From DMER64 sp964600385 (lineage in GTDB: Bacteria > Bacteroidota > Bacteroidia > Bacteroidales > UBA932), in contig CAZRJC010000001.1 in the NCBI GenBank assembly GCA_964600385.1, positions 62,001 to 126,000 of the forward strand: a stretch of DNA of 64,000 bases. Direction: 5' to 3'. The translations under genes and the position numbers were made by a program. The notes under the pieces are model-generated. The model was not told the origin of the DNA. It was given only the letters and a program-made list of their open reading frames with translations, and ran no database searches. Positions within the stretch are counted from its first letter, which is position 1. Every line of letters starts with the position of its first letter. Shown piece after piece: positions 43,007-51,498 of this stretch.

Positions 43007-44954
43007 TCGAAACCCGGCGCACTTCCTCTACACCCAGAACGGCCTCGAGCCGCGCAATGATATTGCTCAGCTCACGGGCAGAACGAACCTGCAAGTGCAG
43101 TTTGCACTCAAACAGCGAATCTTTTGTGGTCACAGACATGTTATTGATGTTCAGGCCCCATTCCTCAGAAACGATCTGAGATATCTCGAATGTGATTCCT
43201 TTCCTGTCTACACCAAAAATATGGATTCCTGCCGGATAATAGGTGGTATCATCCGGTTCAAGATCTACATTCACAATGGTTTCTCCGTGTTCGGTAGAAA
43301 GCATGATGGCCCTTTCGCAGTTACGTGTATGGACGAAAATCCGTCCGCTACCGTCCTGTACCTCAAATCCCAGTAATTCGTCACCGGGTAAGGGCGAGCA
43401 ACATTTGGCGAGCCTGTAGCGCGTGGGCTTTGTAGAAATATTCTGTTTGCGGAGGGCATTCCTGATACATGATTTTGCCTTATAGGTAATGACGGCCTCC
43501 AGCCAGTCTTTCTGGGGCATCATGTTGGGGTCCGTCCCTATTTCCACCCTATCGCCCCGTTTGAGGACCGTCTTGATGGAACACAGCATGCCGTTCACCC
43601 GGGCGAACTGTGCATGATCTCCTATTTCCGAGTGAATCACGTAGGCAAAATCCAAAGCCGAGGAATTGGACGGCAGCAGGATTTGTTGTCCTTTGGGTGT
43701 GAAAACCCGTATATCATCATTATAGAGATTGGCTTTTACCCCTTCCAGGAAGAATCCGTCCTTATTGTTGAATCCGTCGTGATAAACCATGTCCTTGAGC
43801 GTGCCCCTGAATTCTTCTACCCAGGCGTCCACTCCGCCAATACCTACATGTTTGTGCCTTTTCACAATACATCCGTGTATGGCCGCTTCTTCCATCCGCT
43901 CGCTCTTGATATGCACATCTGCCCACGAACCGTGTTCGGTCATGAACATACAGTGAAGAGCCTCGTAGCCGTTGGCCTTGGGATTGTCCACGTAGTTGTG
44001 CAGACTGCCCACCTTCTCGGTATAAATATCTGTCAGCAGAGAATATATCTGAAGGCACTGGTTTTTTTCAGAGGCATTGCACAATGAACCGGATCCGGAC
44101 TTGAAAACAATATTGAACACATAAATACTCTCCAGCCTGTTGAACGGGACCTGTTTCTGTTTCATGTGCCTCCAGATAGAATAGACACTTCTGATATCCT
44201 GGGTTATCACGGCATCTATTTCGTTATTTTTCAGCATTTCTTCAATCGGGGCAACAAAACGGGCTCTAATCCCCCTGGTGTCTTCTGCATATTTATCCAG
44301 AATCCGCTGTATCTTGTTGAATTCCTCGGGAGAACGGAATTTAAAGCTGAGATTCTCCAACTCGGTCTTCACCTTGTAAAGTCCCAAACGATTTGCCAAC
44401 GGGGCAAAGAAGAAATCAGTCTCTCCGGTTATCTTCATCTGCTTGTGCAGGGGCATACTGCCCAGCGTACGCATGTTGTGAAGCCTGTCTGCCAGTTTTA
44501 TAAGCAGGGCCCGGATATCGTACTGTATAGTCATCAGCATTTTCCGGATATTGTCCACCTGCATGGAAAGTTCATACTGTTCTTTCTTTTCCTTGGTAAG
44601 ACCCTGTACCAGGAATGCTATATCATCGCCAAAAAGTTCTCTGATCTCTTCCAGGGGGTGAGGAGTGTCCTCAACCACATCGTGCAATAAAGAAGCAATT
44701 ATCGGATTCGTGCCCAGTCCTATTTCTTCGTTCACAATACGGGCAACTGCTATCGGGTGTAAAATATAAGGCTCCCCCGCCTGTCTTGTTTGTTTGTCAT
44801 GTGCTTTGTACGCGTATTCGTACGCCGTTTTAATCCGTTCCAGATCTTCGGGCAAACGGCCAACAGCTGCATTCTTAAGGAAAGCATCCCTCTGCTCAGT
44901 AACCATCTGAGTATATTGCGCCTCTGTCTTTTTTCCTAATTTGATAATTTCCAT
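42996..44954 (-). CDS. RelA/SpoT homologue, hydrolase site intact, synthetase site degenerate
   Basis: A 652-residue (p)ppGpp enzyme with HD, synthetase, TGS (VFTPKGQQILLPSNSSALDF) and ACT domains in order. The hydrolase residues known from RelSeq are all present: Arg57, His66, His91-Asp92, Glu95-Asp96, Asp156 and Asn160. In the synthetase domain most key positions differ. The GRxK loop is DIRS (253-256), the Lys after YSIxR is His263, the metal Asp is Ser276, the following Arg is Asn281, and the catalytic Glu is Asp346. Tyr330 in NGYEALH is kept. I infer a ppGpp hydrolase without synthetase activity. A -7 box ends 4 nt before its start. Convergent 11-bp overlap with GH92. Confidence 0.9.
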   Translation of the reverse strand: MEIIKLGKKTEAQYTQMVTEQRDAFLKNAAVGRLPEDLERIKTAYEYAYKAHDKQTRQAGEPYILHPIAVARIVNEEIGLGTNPIIASLLHDVVEDTPHPLEEIRELFGDDIAFLVQGLTKEKKEQYELSMQVDNIRKMLMTIQYDIRALLIKLADRLHNMRTLGSMPLHKQMKITGETDFFFAPLANRLGLYKVKTELENLSFKFRSPEEFNKIQRILDKYAEDTRGIRARFVAPIEEMLKNNEIDAVITQDIRSVYSIWRHMKQKQVPFNRLESIYVFNIVFKSGSGSLCNASEKNQCLQIYSLLTDIYTEKVGSLHNYVDNPKANGYEALHCMFMTEHGSWADVHIKSERMEEAAIHGCIVKRHKHVGIGGVDAWVEEFRGTLKDMVYHDGFNNKDGFFLEGVKANLYNDDIRVFTPKGQQILLPSNSSALDFAYVIHSEIGDHAQFARVNGMLCSIKTVLKRGDRVEIGTDPNMMPQKDWLEAVITYKAKSCIRNALRKQNISTKPTRYRLAKCCSPLPGDELLGFEVQDGSGRIFVHTRNCERAIMLSTEHGETIVNVDLEPDDTTYYPAGIHIFGVDRKGITFEISQIVSEEWGLNINNMSVTTKDSLFECKLHLQVRSARELSNIIARLEAVLGVEEVRRVSITS

Positions 44955-44958
44955 AAAA

Positions 44959-44966
44959 CAAATGTA
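44959..44966 (-). promoter_or_regulatory. -7 box TACATTTG for the RelA/SpoT homologue
   Basis: A perfect TAnnTTTG on the minus strand, 4 nt from the ATG at 44954, predicting a leaderless mRNA. The next in-frame Met (residue 17) would allow a leader but would remove a basic N-terminus. Confidence 0.45.
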
Positions 44967-44978
44967 ATATATTTTAGG

Positions 44979-44986
44979 TATATTTG
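44979..44986 (+). promoter_or_regulatory. -7 box TATATTTG for the sod operon
   Basis: A perfect TAnnTTTG, 18 nt before ATG 45005, overlapping the divergent RSH promoter region. Confidence 0.5.
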
Positions 44987-45004
44987 TCTATAAATGCTTT
45001 TGAT

Positions 45005-45595
45005 ATGACACATCAAATACCACCATTATCATTCTCTGCCAATGATTTGGCTCCGGCCATAAGTGCTGTGACAATCGGCTTTCATTTTGGTAAGCACCAC
45101 CAGACCTACCTGACAAATCTTAATAATTTGGTTCAGGGTTCTCCTTATGCTGAGTCTGCTCTTGAGACCATTATTGCAAAGGCACCGGCCGGACCATTGT
45201 TCAACAATGCCGCGCAGGTTTTCAATCATACTTTCTACTTCGCACAATTCAAAGCTGAGGAAACTGCCAGGAAAAAACCCGAAGAGGCGCTCCTGCGTGC
45301 CATCGACAAAGACTTTGGTTCTTTCGAAAAATTTGTTGAAGCTTTCAGCAGTGCTGCCGTTTCTTTGTTCGGATCGGGATGGGTTTGGCTTGTGCGTGAA
45401 ACCTCGGGCCAGCTTGCCATCACCCAGGAATCAAACGCAGGCTGTCCGCTGGCAAAGAAGCAGAAACCCCTACTTACCTGCGACGTCTGGGAGCATGCTT
45501 ATTATCTTGATTATCAAAACAGGCGTGCAGATTACGTCAAGGCATTCTGGAGTATTCTGGACTGGAAAGTGATAGAAAAGCGCTTCAATGAATAA
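45005..45595 (+). CDS. Superoxide dismutase (Fe/Mn family)
   Basis: A 196-residue cytosolic enzyme that disproportionates superoxide. The metal ligands are in the usual places: His in HFGKHHQTYL (about 27), His in FNHTFYFAQF (about 75), and Asp and His in DVWEHAYYLDYQNRR (near 157-161). Fe and Mn types cannot be separated safely by eye, and Bacteroidales enzymes are often cambialistic. The start ATG 45005 (MTHQIPPLSFS) fits the family and the promoter; a frame 7 codons longer crosses the -7 box. The stop overlaps the next start in TAATG. Confidence 0.95.
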   Translation: MTHQIPPLSFSANDLAPAISAVTIGFHFGKHHQTYLTNLNNLVQGSPYAESALETIIAKAPAGPLFNNAAQVFNHTFYFAQFKAEETARKKPEEALLRAIDKDFGSFEKFVEAFSSAAVSLFGSGWVWLVRETSGQLAITQESNAGCPLAKKQKPLLTCDVWEHAYYLDYQNRRADYVKAFWSILDWKVIEKRFNE

Positions 45596-46740
45596 TGAAC
45601 AAACTATCCAGGTATGTGGTTATAGGTATTGCAGCTGCAATTGCCTGCTTTCTGTGTTGGTACTTCAGCAACATAGTGGCCTATATACTGATTGCCGCGG
45701 TTCTTTCTATTGTAGGTAAACCTCTTGTCTGTTTTTTCAGGAAACTGCATATAGGAAAATACAAAACACCTTCCTGGATAGCTGCTCTTTTAACTTTACT
45801 GTGCCTGGTCCTTGTTTTCTCGGCCATTCTTCTGTTTTTGGTGCCTGTAGCCGCAGATCTGTTAGGCGCCATTTACAGTATCGATCTGGCACAATTATCT
45901 GTAAAACTGGAAAGTCCCATTGAGGACCTAAACTTTTTTCTCAAGCATCTGTTCCCCGGATTTTCCCGGGAAATCACTCTTGAAAGTCTTCTTTCAGGTA
46001 TTGTGTCCTCATTAATTGATATAAAAAAGTTCGAATTGTTTCTGACCTCGGTAGCCGGGTACACCATTGATTTCTTCATAGGCTTCTTTGTGGTCCTTTT
46101 CATCCTGTTCTTTTTCTTAAAAGAGCAGGATATGTTCACCAATATGGTGGCGAGCCTGTTTTCCGATAAACAGGAGCGAAGTGCCCGGAGAGCCCTGAAA
46201 GAGTCAAATAACCTGCTGATGCGCTACTTTATTGGGATTATGCTGGAAATAAGCGCTGTAACCATTATGTTGACTTCGGGGCTTTTTTTAATCTGCAGGG
46301 TGTCGTTCAGGTTATCCCTCATGCTTGCCTTCATATCCGGTATCATGTACGTTATCCCGTACATAGGACCTCTTTGCGGCCTGCTTGGTGCTCTGCTGGC
46401 AGGATTTCTGGGATACCATATCAGCGGGACGTCGCCTTATTCTGTGGAACTTTTTCTGGCACTGATAGTTCTTGTGTACGTCGTGACTTTTCTAATAGAT
46501 TATTTTGCCTTTCAGCCCAATATTTATTCCAAAAGCGTTAAAGCACACCCTCTGGAAATCTTTATTATCATTCTGGCAGGAGGTAGCATTGGAGGGCTCA
46601 CGGGTATGCTCATTGCTATTCCTTCCTACACGGTCATACGTGTTTTTGCCAGTGAATTTCTGTATAACTTCAAGATAGTACGCAAACTGACCGTCCAGTT
46701 CCGGAACCGTGAAAGGAACAGTCGGAAGAAAATCAACTAA
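45595..46740 (+). CDS. AI-2E/PerM family membrane permease
   Basis: A 381-residue membrane protein with about eight helices. The family features include LIAAVLSIVGKPLVCFFRKL near the N-terminus, the FFVVLFILFFFLKEQDMF helix, and the C-terminal GGSIGGLTGMLIAIPSYTVIRVF motif. Family members have been linked to autoinducer-2 export or Na+/H+ exchange, so the substrate is uncertain. It overlaps both neighbours by one base (TAATG), so the three genes are translationally coupled. Confidence 0.88.
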   Translation: MNKLSRYVVIGIAAAIACFLCWYFSNIVAYILIAAVLSIVGKPLVCFFRKLHIGKYKTPSWIAALLTLLCLVLVFSAILLFLVPVAADLLGAIYSIDLAQLSVKLESPIEDLNFFLKHLFPGFSREITLESLLSGIVSSLIDIKKFELFLTSVAGYTIDFFIGFFVVLFILFFFLKEQDMFTNMVASLFSDKQERSARRALKESNNLLMRYFIGIMLEISAVTIMLTSGLFLICRVSFRLSLMLAFISGIMYVIPYIGPLCGLLGALLAGFLGYHISGTSPYSVELFLALIVLVYVVTFLIDYFAFQPNIYSKSVKAHPLEIFIIILAGGSIGGLTGMLIAIPSYTVIRVFASEFLYNFKIVRKLTVQFRNRERNSRKKIN

Positions 46741-47669
46741 TGAGACCATTTGTCCTTCCCATTGCCATTTTGCTTGGATTCCTGTTCCACAGCACCCTTG
46801 TATCGCTTAATTACCTTACACCTTACCTGATTTTTATCATTTTGTTCCTGACGTTATGTGATATGGACATACGCCGGATAAAAATAAGCGGGCTCCATAT
46901 CTGGCTACTTCTTTTTCAGCTGATCACAGGTATAGGATGCTATTTTCTGTTTCTCCCTTTGAGTGATATCCTTGCCCAGGGAGCCATGATGGGGATGCTT
47001 GCCCCTGTTGCCGTTTCTGCTACTGTAGTGGCCGTGATACTGGGAGCAGACATGGCCACCATGGTAACATACACGATTCTCTATAACGTATTCCTTGCAT
47101 TTTTTGCCCCATTCTGTTTTTCCCTTATAGGATATCATGCAGAGCTCTCTTTCTGGAGCTCCTGCTGGATTATTATCCGTAAGGTAGTGCCGCTTATTAT
47201 TTTGCCTCTTGTATCGGCTGTACTGTGCCGGCGATTTCTGCCCCGTATCACTGCCAGAATAGTAAGACACAAAATGATCTCGTTTTATCTATGGGCAGCA
47301 GCACTCACTTTTGTGATAGGACAGACTATCGACTTCATCATGTTGCAGGATCGCTCAAAAACCCCGATCATTATTGCGATGGCAGCCATAGCTCTGGTCC
47401 AGTGTGTTATTCAGTTCGCTTTCGGAAGATGGATAGGCAAAAAATACAACGATACCATTGCGGGCGGTCAGGCAATAGGCCAGAAAAACGGTGTATTGGC
47501 AGCATGGATGACGCAAATGTACCTTAATCCGCTGGCTTCTGTAGTGCCGGCATCATATGTACTGTGGCAGAATCTTTGGAACAGCTGGCAGTTATGGCAT
47601 CTCAAATCCCGGGGTCCTGCAAAAAGGACAAACCTACGGCAAAATGAAGAAGGGAACCATTCCAGTTAA
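46740..47669 (+). CDS. BASS-like (bile acid:sodium symporter superfamily) membrane carrier
   Basis: A 309-residue protein with nine to ten helices in the BASS/arsenical-resistance-3 fold. The unwound crossing regions read GMLAPVAVSATVVAVILGAD and AGGQAIGQKNGVLAAWMTQM, the usual sites of Na+ and substrate binding. The substrate is not known. Its start overlaps the permease stop by one base. The last 68 bp overlap the 3' end of the convergent GH9 gene, so the hydrophilic tail (KSRGPAKRTNLRQNEEG) may be recent read-through. Confidence 0.75.
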   Translation: MRPFVLPIAILLGFLFHSTLVSLNYLTPYLIFIILFLTLCDMDIRRIKISGLHIWLLLFQLITGIGCYFLFLPLSDILAQGAMMGMLAPVAVSATVVAVILGADMATMVTYTILYNVFLAFFAPFCFSLIGYHAELSFWSSCWIIIRKVVPLIILPLVSAVLCRRFLPRITARIVRHKMISFYLWAAALTFVIGQTIDFIMLQDRSKTPIIIAMAAIALVQCVIQFAFGRWIGKKYNDTIAGGQAIGQKNGVLAAWMTQMYLNPLASVVPASYVLWQNLWNSWQLWHLKSRGPAKRTNLRQNEEGNHSS

Positions 47670-49230
47670 CGGCAATTTCATTTGAAGCATAGGCTTCAAG
47701 AATGTCTGCATAGGATTCATCGGGTAAAAGAGACGGATACTCACACTTGTCTTGCCGTGCCGGATTGGGTCCACCTACAAGAAAACCCTTAAGCGGTCCC
47801 GGGACATCGTCCGTTGCTGCCAGTCTGTGATGGGGATTAACGGGACTTTTCGATCCCATGCCGGTTACGTAGCAGTATCCCGTAGGGTTCCTGCCCAGAA
47901 GATAGTCCATATTCCTGTGGGCCGCTGCCCTGTAGGTGTCATTGCCTGTAAGTCGGTATGCGTAGAGTAAGGCGATACCCTGCCCGCAACAATTTTCAGA
48001 CAGACAGCCCCAGTAAAAATCCCTTTCCCTGTTGCCATAGCCACTGGCAAAAGCAGACCCCGATGCAGCGGCGGCAATACTGTCACAGAAAGAAAGCAAC
48101 TCTTCTTTCATACCTGGTAAGGCCTTATCATGCGTAAACATGGCAAAAGATCCCAGGGACGCTACCCTGCCCCAGACAGGCACTTTGAAGTAGTCCGGTC
48201 TGCATTCCATTAATTTATCATAATAAACAGCCTCACCGGTAGTCAGATATAATTCGCATGCAGCCCAGAACCATTCATCTTCTGCAGAAAAATCGCCGTA
48301 GGCACCGGTATTAACCTCGGGTTTATACTTGCCGTTCAATGCAAACTGATTATACAGCGCATTGGGATTATTCAAAGACCAATTGTACGCTTTTCTCGAA
48401 GCGTCCAGCATTTCGGACGCCAGACGGGTGTATTCGCCACCCATCGTCCGGTAAATTCTGGATGCCTGAGCCATGGAAGCGGCAAAATCAAGCGAAGCGG
48501 TTACCGATTTCTGTACAACATAACGTGTCTGACGGCATTCGGAGGGTTTGACAAAGCCCTCGAAATTTGGCGTTGTCAGCTTGTGATATACCCCGCCATC
48601 GTTCGGGTCCTGCATGGTCATGGTCCATTTGAGGTTATAAAGCATCTCATCAAGAATGGCCTTGTTCCCTTTATATCCCGGATATTGTTCGCAGGCGGCC
48701 ATAACAAGTCCCGTGGTAAAAGCCGAATTAACGATATACTTGTTGTAATCACCCGCATCGTACCATCCTCCGGGAGAAGATATGACCGTACCTTCCGGTC
48801 TGGCTTCCGTAGCGGCCGAGGCATGCACCAGCACATGCGTATCGGGATGTCCCGGAGTCGAGCGCTGGAGAATAAATGCGCCGAGGGCAGCGTCTGCCAG
48901 AGGGCTTAACACACCCTGTCCGATTACGAAGTGAGGAGACACTTCTTCACCGTTCACGCATAGAACATAGTTTCCCGGTTCCCTTAAGGAGGAAAAATCA
49001 AGTATCGTTCTTTGTTTTTCCGAAAACGGAGAATTCCGGATTTCTCCGGCCTGTGAGGAATAAACCTGTTTTCCCGTTTGGGTGTTAACTAACTCGAAGG
49101 ATCCCGCATACGCACCTTCCATGACAGCCACTTTTTCCTGTAACGGATAATATCCCAATTGATTAACTCTGACAGAATAGTCTTGTGAGCCGGCAAACAA
49201 TGCCAGCATTAAACATATGAGCGTTATCAT
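47602..49230 (-). CDS. GH9 endoglucanase/cellulase
   Basis: A 542-residue secreted glycoside hydrolase family 9 enzyme. A short signal (MITLICLMLALFAGS) precedes an Ig-like CelD_N domain (YSVRVNQLGYYPLQEKVAV, about 18-105) and the alpha6 barrel. The catalytic Asp pair is in GWYDAGDYNKYIVNSAF (near 157-173). The later motif NPHHRLA and the C-terminal ASNEIAVNWN with the general-acid Glu are present. It should cut beta-1,4-glucan or mixed-linkage glucan by inversion. It stands alone with no polysaccharide-utilisation partners, and its 3' end overlaps the BASS gene by 68 bp. Confidence 0.92.
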   Translation of the reverse strand: MITLICLMLALFAGSQDYSVRVNQLGYYPLQEKVAVMEGAYAGSFELVNTQTGKQVYSSQAGEIRNSPFSEKQRTILDFSSLREPGNYVLCVNGEEVSPHFVIGQGVLSPLADAALGAFILQRSTPGHPDTHVLVHASAATEARPEGTVISSPGGWYDAGDYNKYIVNSAFTTGLVMAACEQYPGYKGNKAILDEMLYNLKWTMTMQDPNDGGVYHKLTTPNFEGFVKPSECRQTRYVVQKSVTASLDFAASMAQASRIYRTMGGEYTRLASEMLDASRKAYNWSLNNPNALYNQFALNGKYKPEVNTGAYGDFSAEDEWFWAACELYLTTGEAVYYDKLMECRPDYFKVPVWGRVASLGSFAMFTHDKALPGMKEELLSFCDSIAAAASGSAFASGYGNRERDFYWGCLSENCCGQGIALLYAYRLTGNDTYRAAAHRNMDYLLGRNPTGYCYVTGMGSKSPVNPHHRLAATDDVPGPLKGFLVGGPNPARQDKCEYPSLLPDESYADILEAYASNEIAVNWNGSLLHFAVGLSFLQDPGI

Positions 49231-49238
49231 AAATTTTG

Positions 49239-49246
49239 TATCTTTA
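49239..49246 (+). promoter_or_regulatory. -7-like box TATCTTTA upstream of the OmpA-like lipoprotein
   Basis: Seven of eight positions match TAnnTTTG, 42 nt before ATG 49289, giving a leader of about 36 nt. No -33 TTTG is seen. Confidence 0.3.
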
Positions 49247-49288
49247 CGTTATTGACAATAAGTTGCAATTTAACTAATTCTTTGTATT

Positions 49289-49975
49289 ATGAAGCATTTT
49301 AAAACAGGTATTACCCTTATGCTATGTGCATCTCTTGTATTGACAAGTTGCGGGAACGTAAGCAGAACCGCCATGGGTGTGGGTATAGGTACTGCAGCCG
49401 GTGCAGCTGCCGGTGCGGGAATAGGCATTGCTACAGGTAACACGGCTCTTGGAACAGCCATTGGAGCAGTTGTCGGTGGTGTAGCCGGTGGACTTATTGG
49501 ACGTCATATGGACAAACAGAGACAGGAACTGGAAGAAATCCTTCCCGAAGCTGCTTCTATCGAAACTATAAACGACGGAGAAGCCATTAAGGTAACCCTC
49601 GAGTCGGGTATTCTTTTCGCCACTAATTCTACCGCCATAGGAGAACCGGCAAAAACAGCGCTCAGGAATTTCGCCGCCAACCTGAATCAAAATCCCGATA
49701 CCGATCTTCAGATTGTCGGACATACGGATATCACCGGAACGGTTGAATACAACCAGGGACTCTCCGAAAGGCGCGCCAGGAGTGTCAGGGATTATATGAT
49801 GCTGCAAAACGTGGACGGTGCCCGCATGACCACTATCGGCAAAGGCATACACGAACCCATAGCCGATAACAACACCGTTGCAGGACGGCTCCAGAACCGC
49901 AGGGTGGAAATTTATATTCTCCCAAATGCCAAGATGATTGAAGAGGCACAAAAAGAAGCTGCAGGAGCCAGGTAA
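49289..49975 (+). CDS. OmpA-family lipoprotein with glycine zipper (YiaD-like)
   Basis: A 228-residue outer-membrane lipoprotein (lipobox LTSC, Cys at 21). A glycine-zipper hydrophobic hairpin (about 30-70, MGVGIGTAAGAAAGAGIG) is followed by a peptidoglycan-binding OmpA domain (about 105-212). The OmpA hallmarks are LQIVGHTDITGTVEYN, LSERRARSVRDYM and GRLQNRRVEI. Likely role: anchoring the outer membrane to peptidoglycan. It is followed by a strong terminator. Confidence 0.92.
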   Translation: MKHFKTGITLMLCASLVLTSCGNVSRTAMGVGIGTAAGAAAGAGIGIATGNTALGTAIGAVVGGVAGGLIGRHMDKQRQELEEILPEAASIETINDGEAIKVTLESGILFATNSTAIGEPAKTALRNFAANLNQNPDTDLQIVGHTDITGTVEYNQGLSERRARSVRDYMMLQNVDGARMTTIGKGIHEPIADNNTVAGRLQNRRVEIYILPNAKMIEEAQKEAAGAR

Positions 49976-50008
49976 AGAAACTGAATGTAACCGATGTTAC
50001 ATTATATT

Positions 50009-50047
50009 CTCCGGCAAACACTTACGTTTGCCGGAGATTTATTTTTA
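50009..50047 (+). terminator. Intrinsic terminator after the OmpA-like gene
   Basis: A perfect 11-bp stem CTCCGGCAAAC/GTTTGCCGGAG with loop ACTTAC, followed by ATTTATTTTT. It lies 33 bp past the stop and 14 bp before the next start, so the ferredoxin gene needs its own promoter or read-through. Confidence 0.85.
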
Positions 50048-50060
50048 TAACAACGGTTCT

Positions 50061-50750
50061 ATGAAAAGAGATATTGTAGTCATCAATGAAGAACTTTGTA
50101 ACGGTTGCGGAGCATGTATTCCCAACTGTCATGAAGGGGCCTTGACAATAGTAGACGGAAAAGCAAAACTGATCAGCGATCCCATGTGCGACGGACTGGG
50201 GGCATGCCTTGGCCATTGTCCACAGGGTGCCATATCCATTACACAGCGCGATGCGGATCCTTTCGATGAAAAATATTCACCTGAAGGATGTCACTCCGGC
50301 GGTTGCCCCGGCTCGGCAGAACAGGTTTTTGCTGTCAGGAAACCCGCTGTTGCCTCTTTGGCGGAAACACCTTCCGGATTAAGTCACTGGCCAATCCAGC
50401 TCCATCTGATAAACCCGGCAGGAGAACATTTCAGAGAAAGCGACCTGGTTATTGCCGCTGACTGTACTGCTTTTACCTATGGTAATTTTCACAAGAAATA
50501 CCTGAAAGGAAAAACCCTGGTCATTGCCTGTCCTAAACTGGACCATGGACTGGATATTTACAAAGAAAAGATCAGGCAACTGATAGACAACGCCAAGGTG
50601 AATACCATAACCGTCATGATCATGGAAGTAGCCTGTTGCCGGGGATTGCTTCAGATAGTACGCAATGCAGCTTCCGAAGCATCAAGAAAGGTTCCGGTGA
50701 AACTGGTTATAGCCGGCATCAAAGGAGAAATATTGCAGGAAGATATGTAA
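50061..50750 (+). CDS. 4Fe-4S dicluster ferredoxin-type protein
   Basis: A 229-residue protein with an N-terminal bacterial-ferredoxin domain. Cluster 1 is CNGCGACIPNCHEGA (about 13-27) and cluster 2 CDGLGACLGHCP (about 43-54). A CHSGGC motif follows near residue 75. The C-terminal half (about 105-229) has a conserved VIACPKLDHG and LIDNAKVNTITVMIMEVACC, which could bind a further metal or substrate. It resembles stand-alone electron-transfer proteins of anaerobes, but its partner is unknown. ATG 50061 (MKRDIVVINEELC) is preferred, since the open frame upstream crosses the terminator. Confidence 0.85.
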   Translation: MKRDIVVINEELCNGCGACIPNCHEGALTIVDGKAKLISDPMCDGLGACLGHCPQGAISITQRDADPFDEKYSPEGCHSGGCPGSAEQVFAVRKPAVASLAETPSGLSHWPIQLHLINPAGEHFRESDLVIAADCTAFTYGNFHKKYLKGKTLVIACPKLDHGLDIYKEKIRQLIDNAKVNTITVMIMEVACCRGLLQIVRNAASEASRKVPVKLVIAGIKGEILQEDM

Positions 50751-50775
50751 TTTTATACCGGAAATTACATTTTAT

Positions 50776-51498
50776 ATGAAACCTTCTGTAGTGATCATGA
50801 ATTTTACGAAGGTTTACGAATACGAAACCTTCTACAGAGACACATCCTTTATCTGGCTGGACTGTCGTGATATCCCCGGCACTTACTGCTATTGCGACTC
50901 CGCTGCACAGGAATGCATCCGGGACCGGATGGCAGATTTGCCCCCTGCAGGGATACATTTCCTCGATTCGGGCAGTTACCATTATATAAGCAAATTCTGG
51001 ACAGATAAAATCGGGGAGACTTTTTCACTTGTATTGATTGATCACCACACCGATATGCTGCCACCGGCTTTCGGGAATATTCTATCTTGCGGAAGTTGGG
51101 TAAATGAAGTCCTTGATTACAATCCAAATATAAAAAACATCATTCTTATTGGTGTTTCTAACCATTTTATTTCTCAGATCAGCCCCGGCCATTTGCCCAG
51201 AGTGATTATCCCTGACAGTCTCCAGACTGTTGCCGACCTCAGGACAACCGAACCTGTTTATATTTCCATTGACAAAGATGTTTTGAGTCCGCGAACCGTG
51301 AGCATCAATTGGGATCAGGGTAACATGTCGCTTAAGGAGCTTGCGGCATACCTCACCATTATCAAGAAACAACACAAGATAATAGGAGTAGACATATGCG
51401 GGGAAAGTGACCATTCCCTGCTTTCTCTCCGAGATATGAAGGCAGTGAAAAGAAACAACCGGGTAAACAGGGAACTGATCAATCTGTTGAGCGATTGA
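50776..51498 (+). CDS. Arginase/agmatinase-fold protein
   Basis: A 240-residue member of the ureohydrolase superfamily. All three metal motifs can be placed: SGSYHYI (His of the first motif), LIDHHTDM (DxHxD), and YISIDKDVLSP (SxDxDxxxP) with Glu in GVDICGESDH. It is shorter than arginase (about 300) and shares little else with it, so the reaction may differ. Known relatives cleave guanidino groups or act as deacetylases. It lies 25 bp after the ferredoxin gene, and its 3' end overlaps the HprK-like gene by 20 bp on the other strand. Confidence 0.75.
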   Translation: MKPSVVIMNFTKVYEYETFYRDTSFIWLDCRDIPGTYCYCDSAAQECIRDRMADLPPAGIHFLDSGSYHYISKFWTDKIGETFSLVLIDHHTDMLPPAFGNILSCGSWVNEVLDYNPNIKNIILIGVSNHFISQISPGHLPRVIIPDSLQTVADLRTTEPVYISIDKDVLSPRTVSINWDQGNMSLKELAAYLTIIKKQHKIIGVDICGESDHSLLSLRDMKAVKRNNRVNRELINLLSD

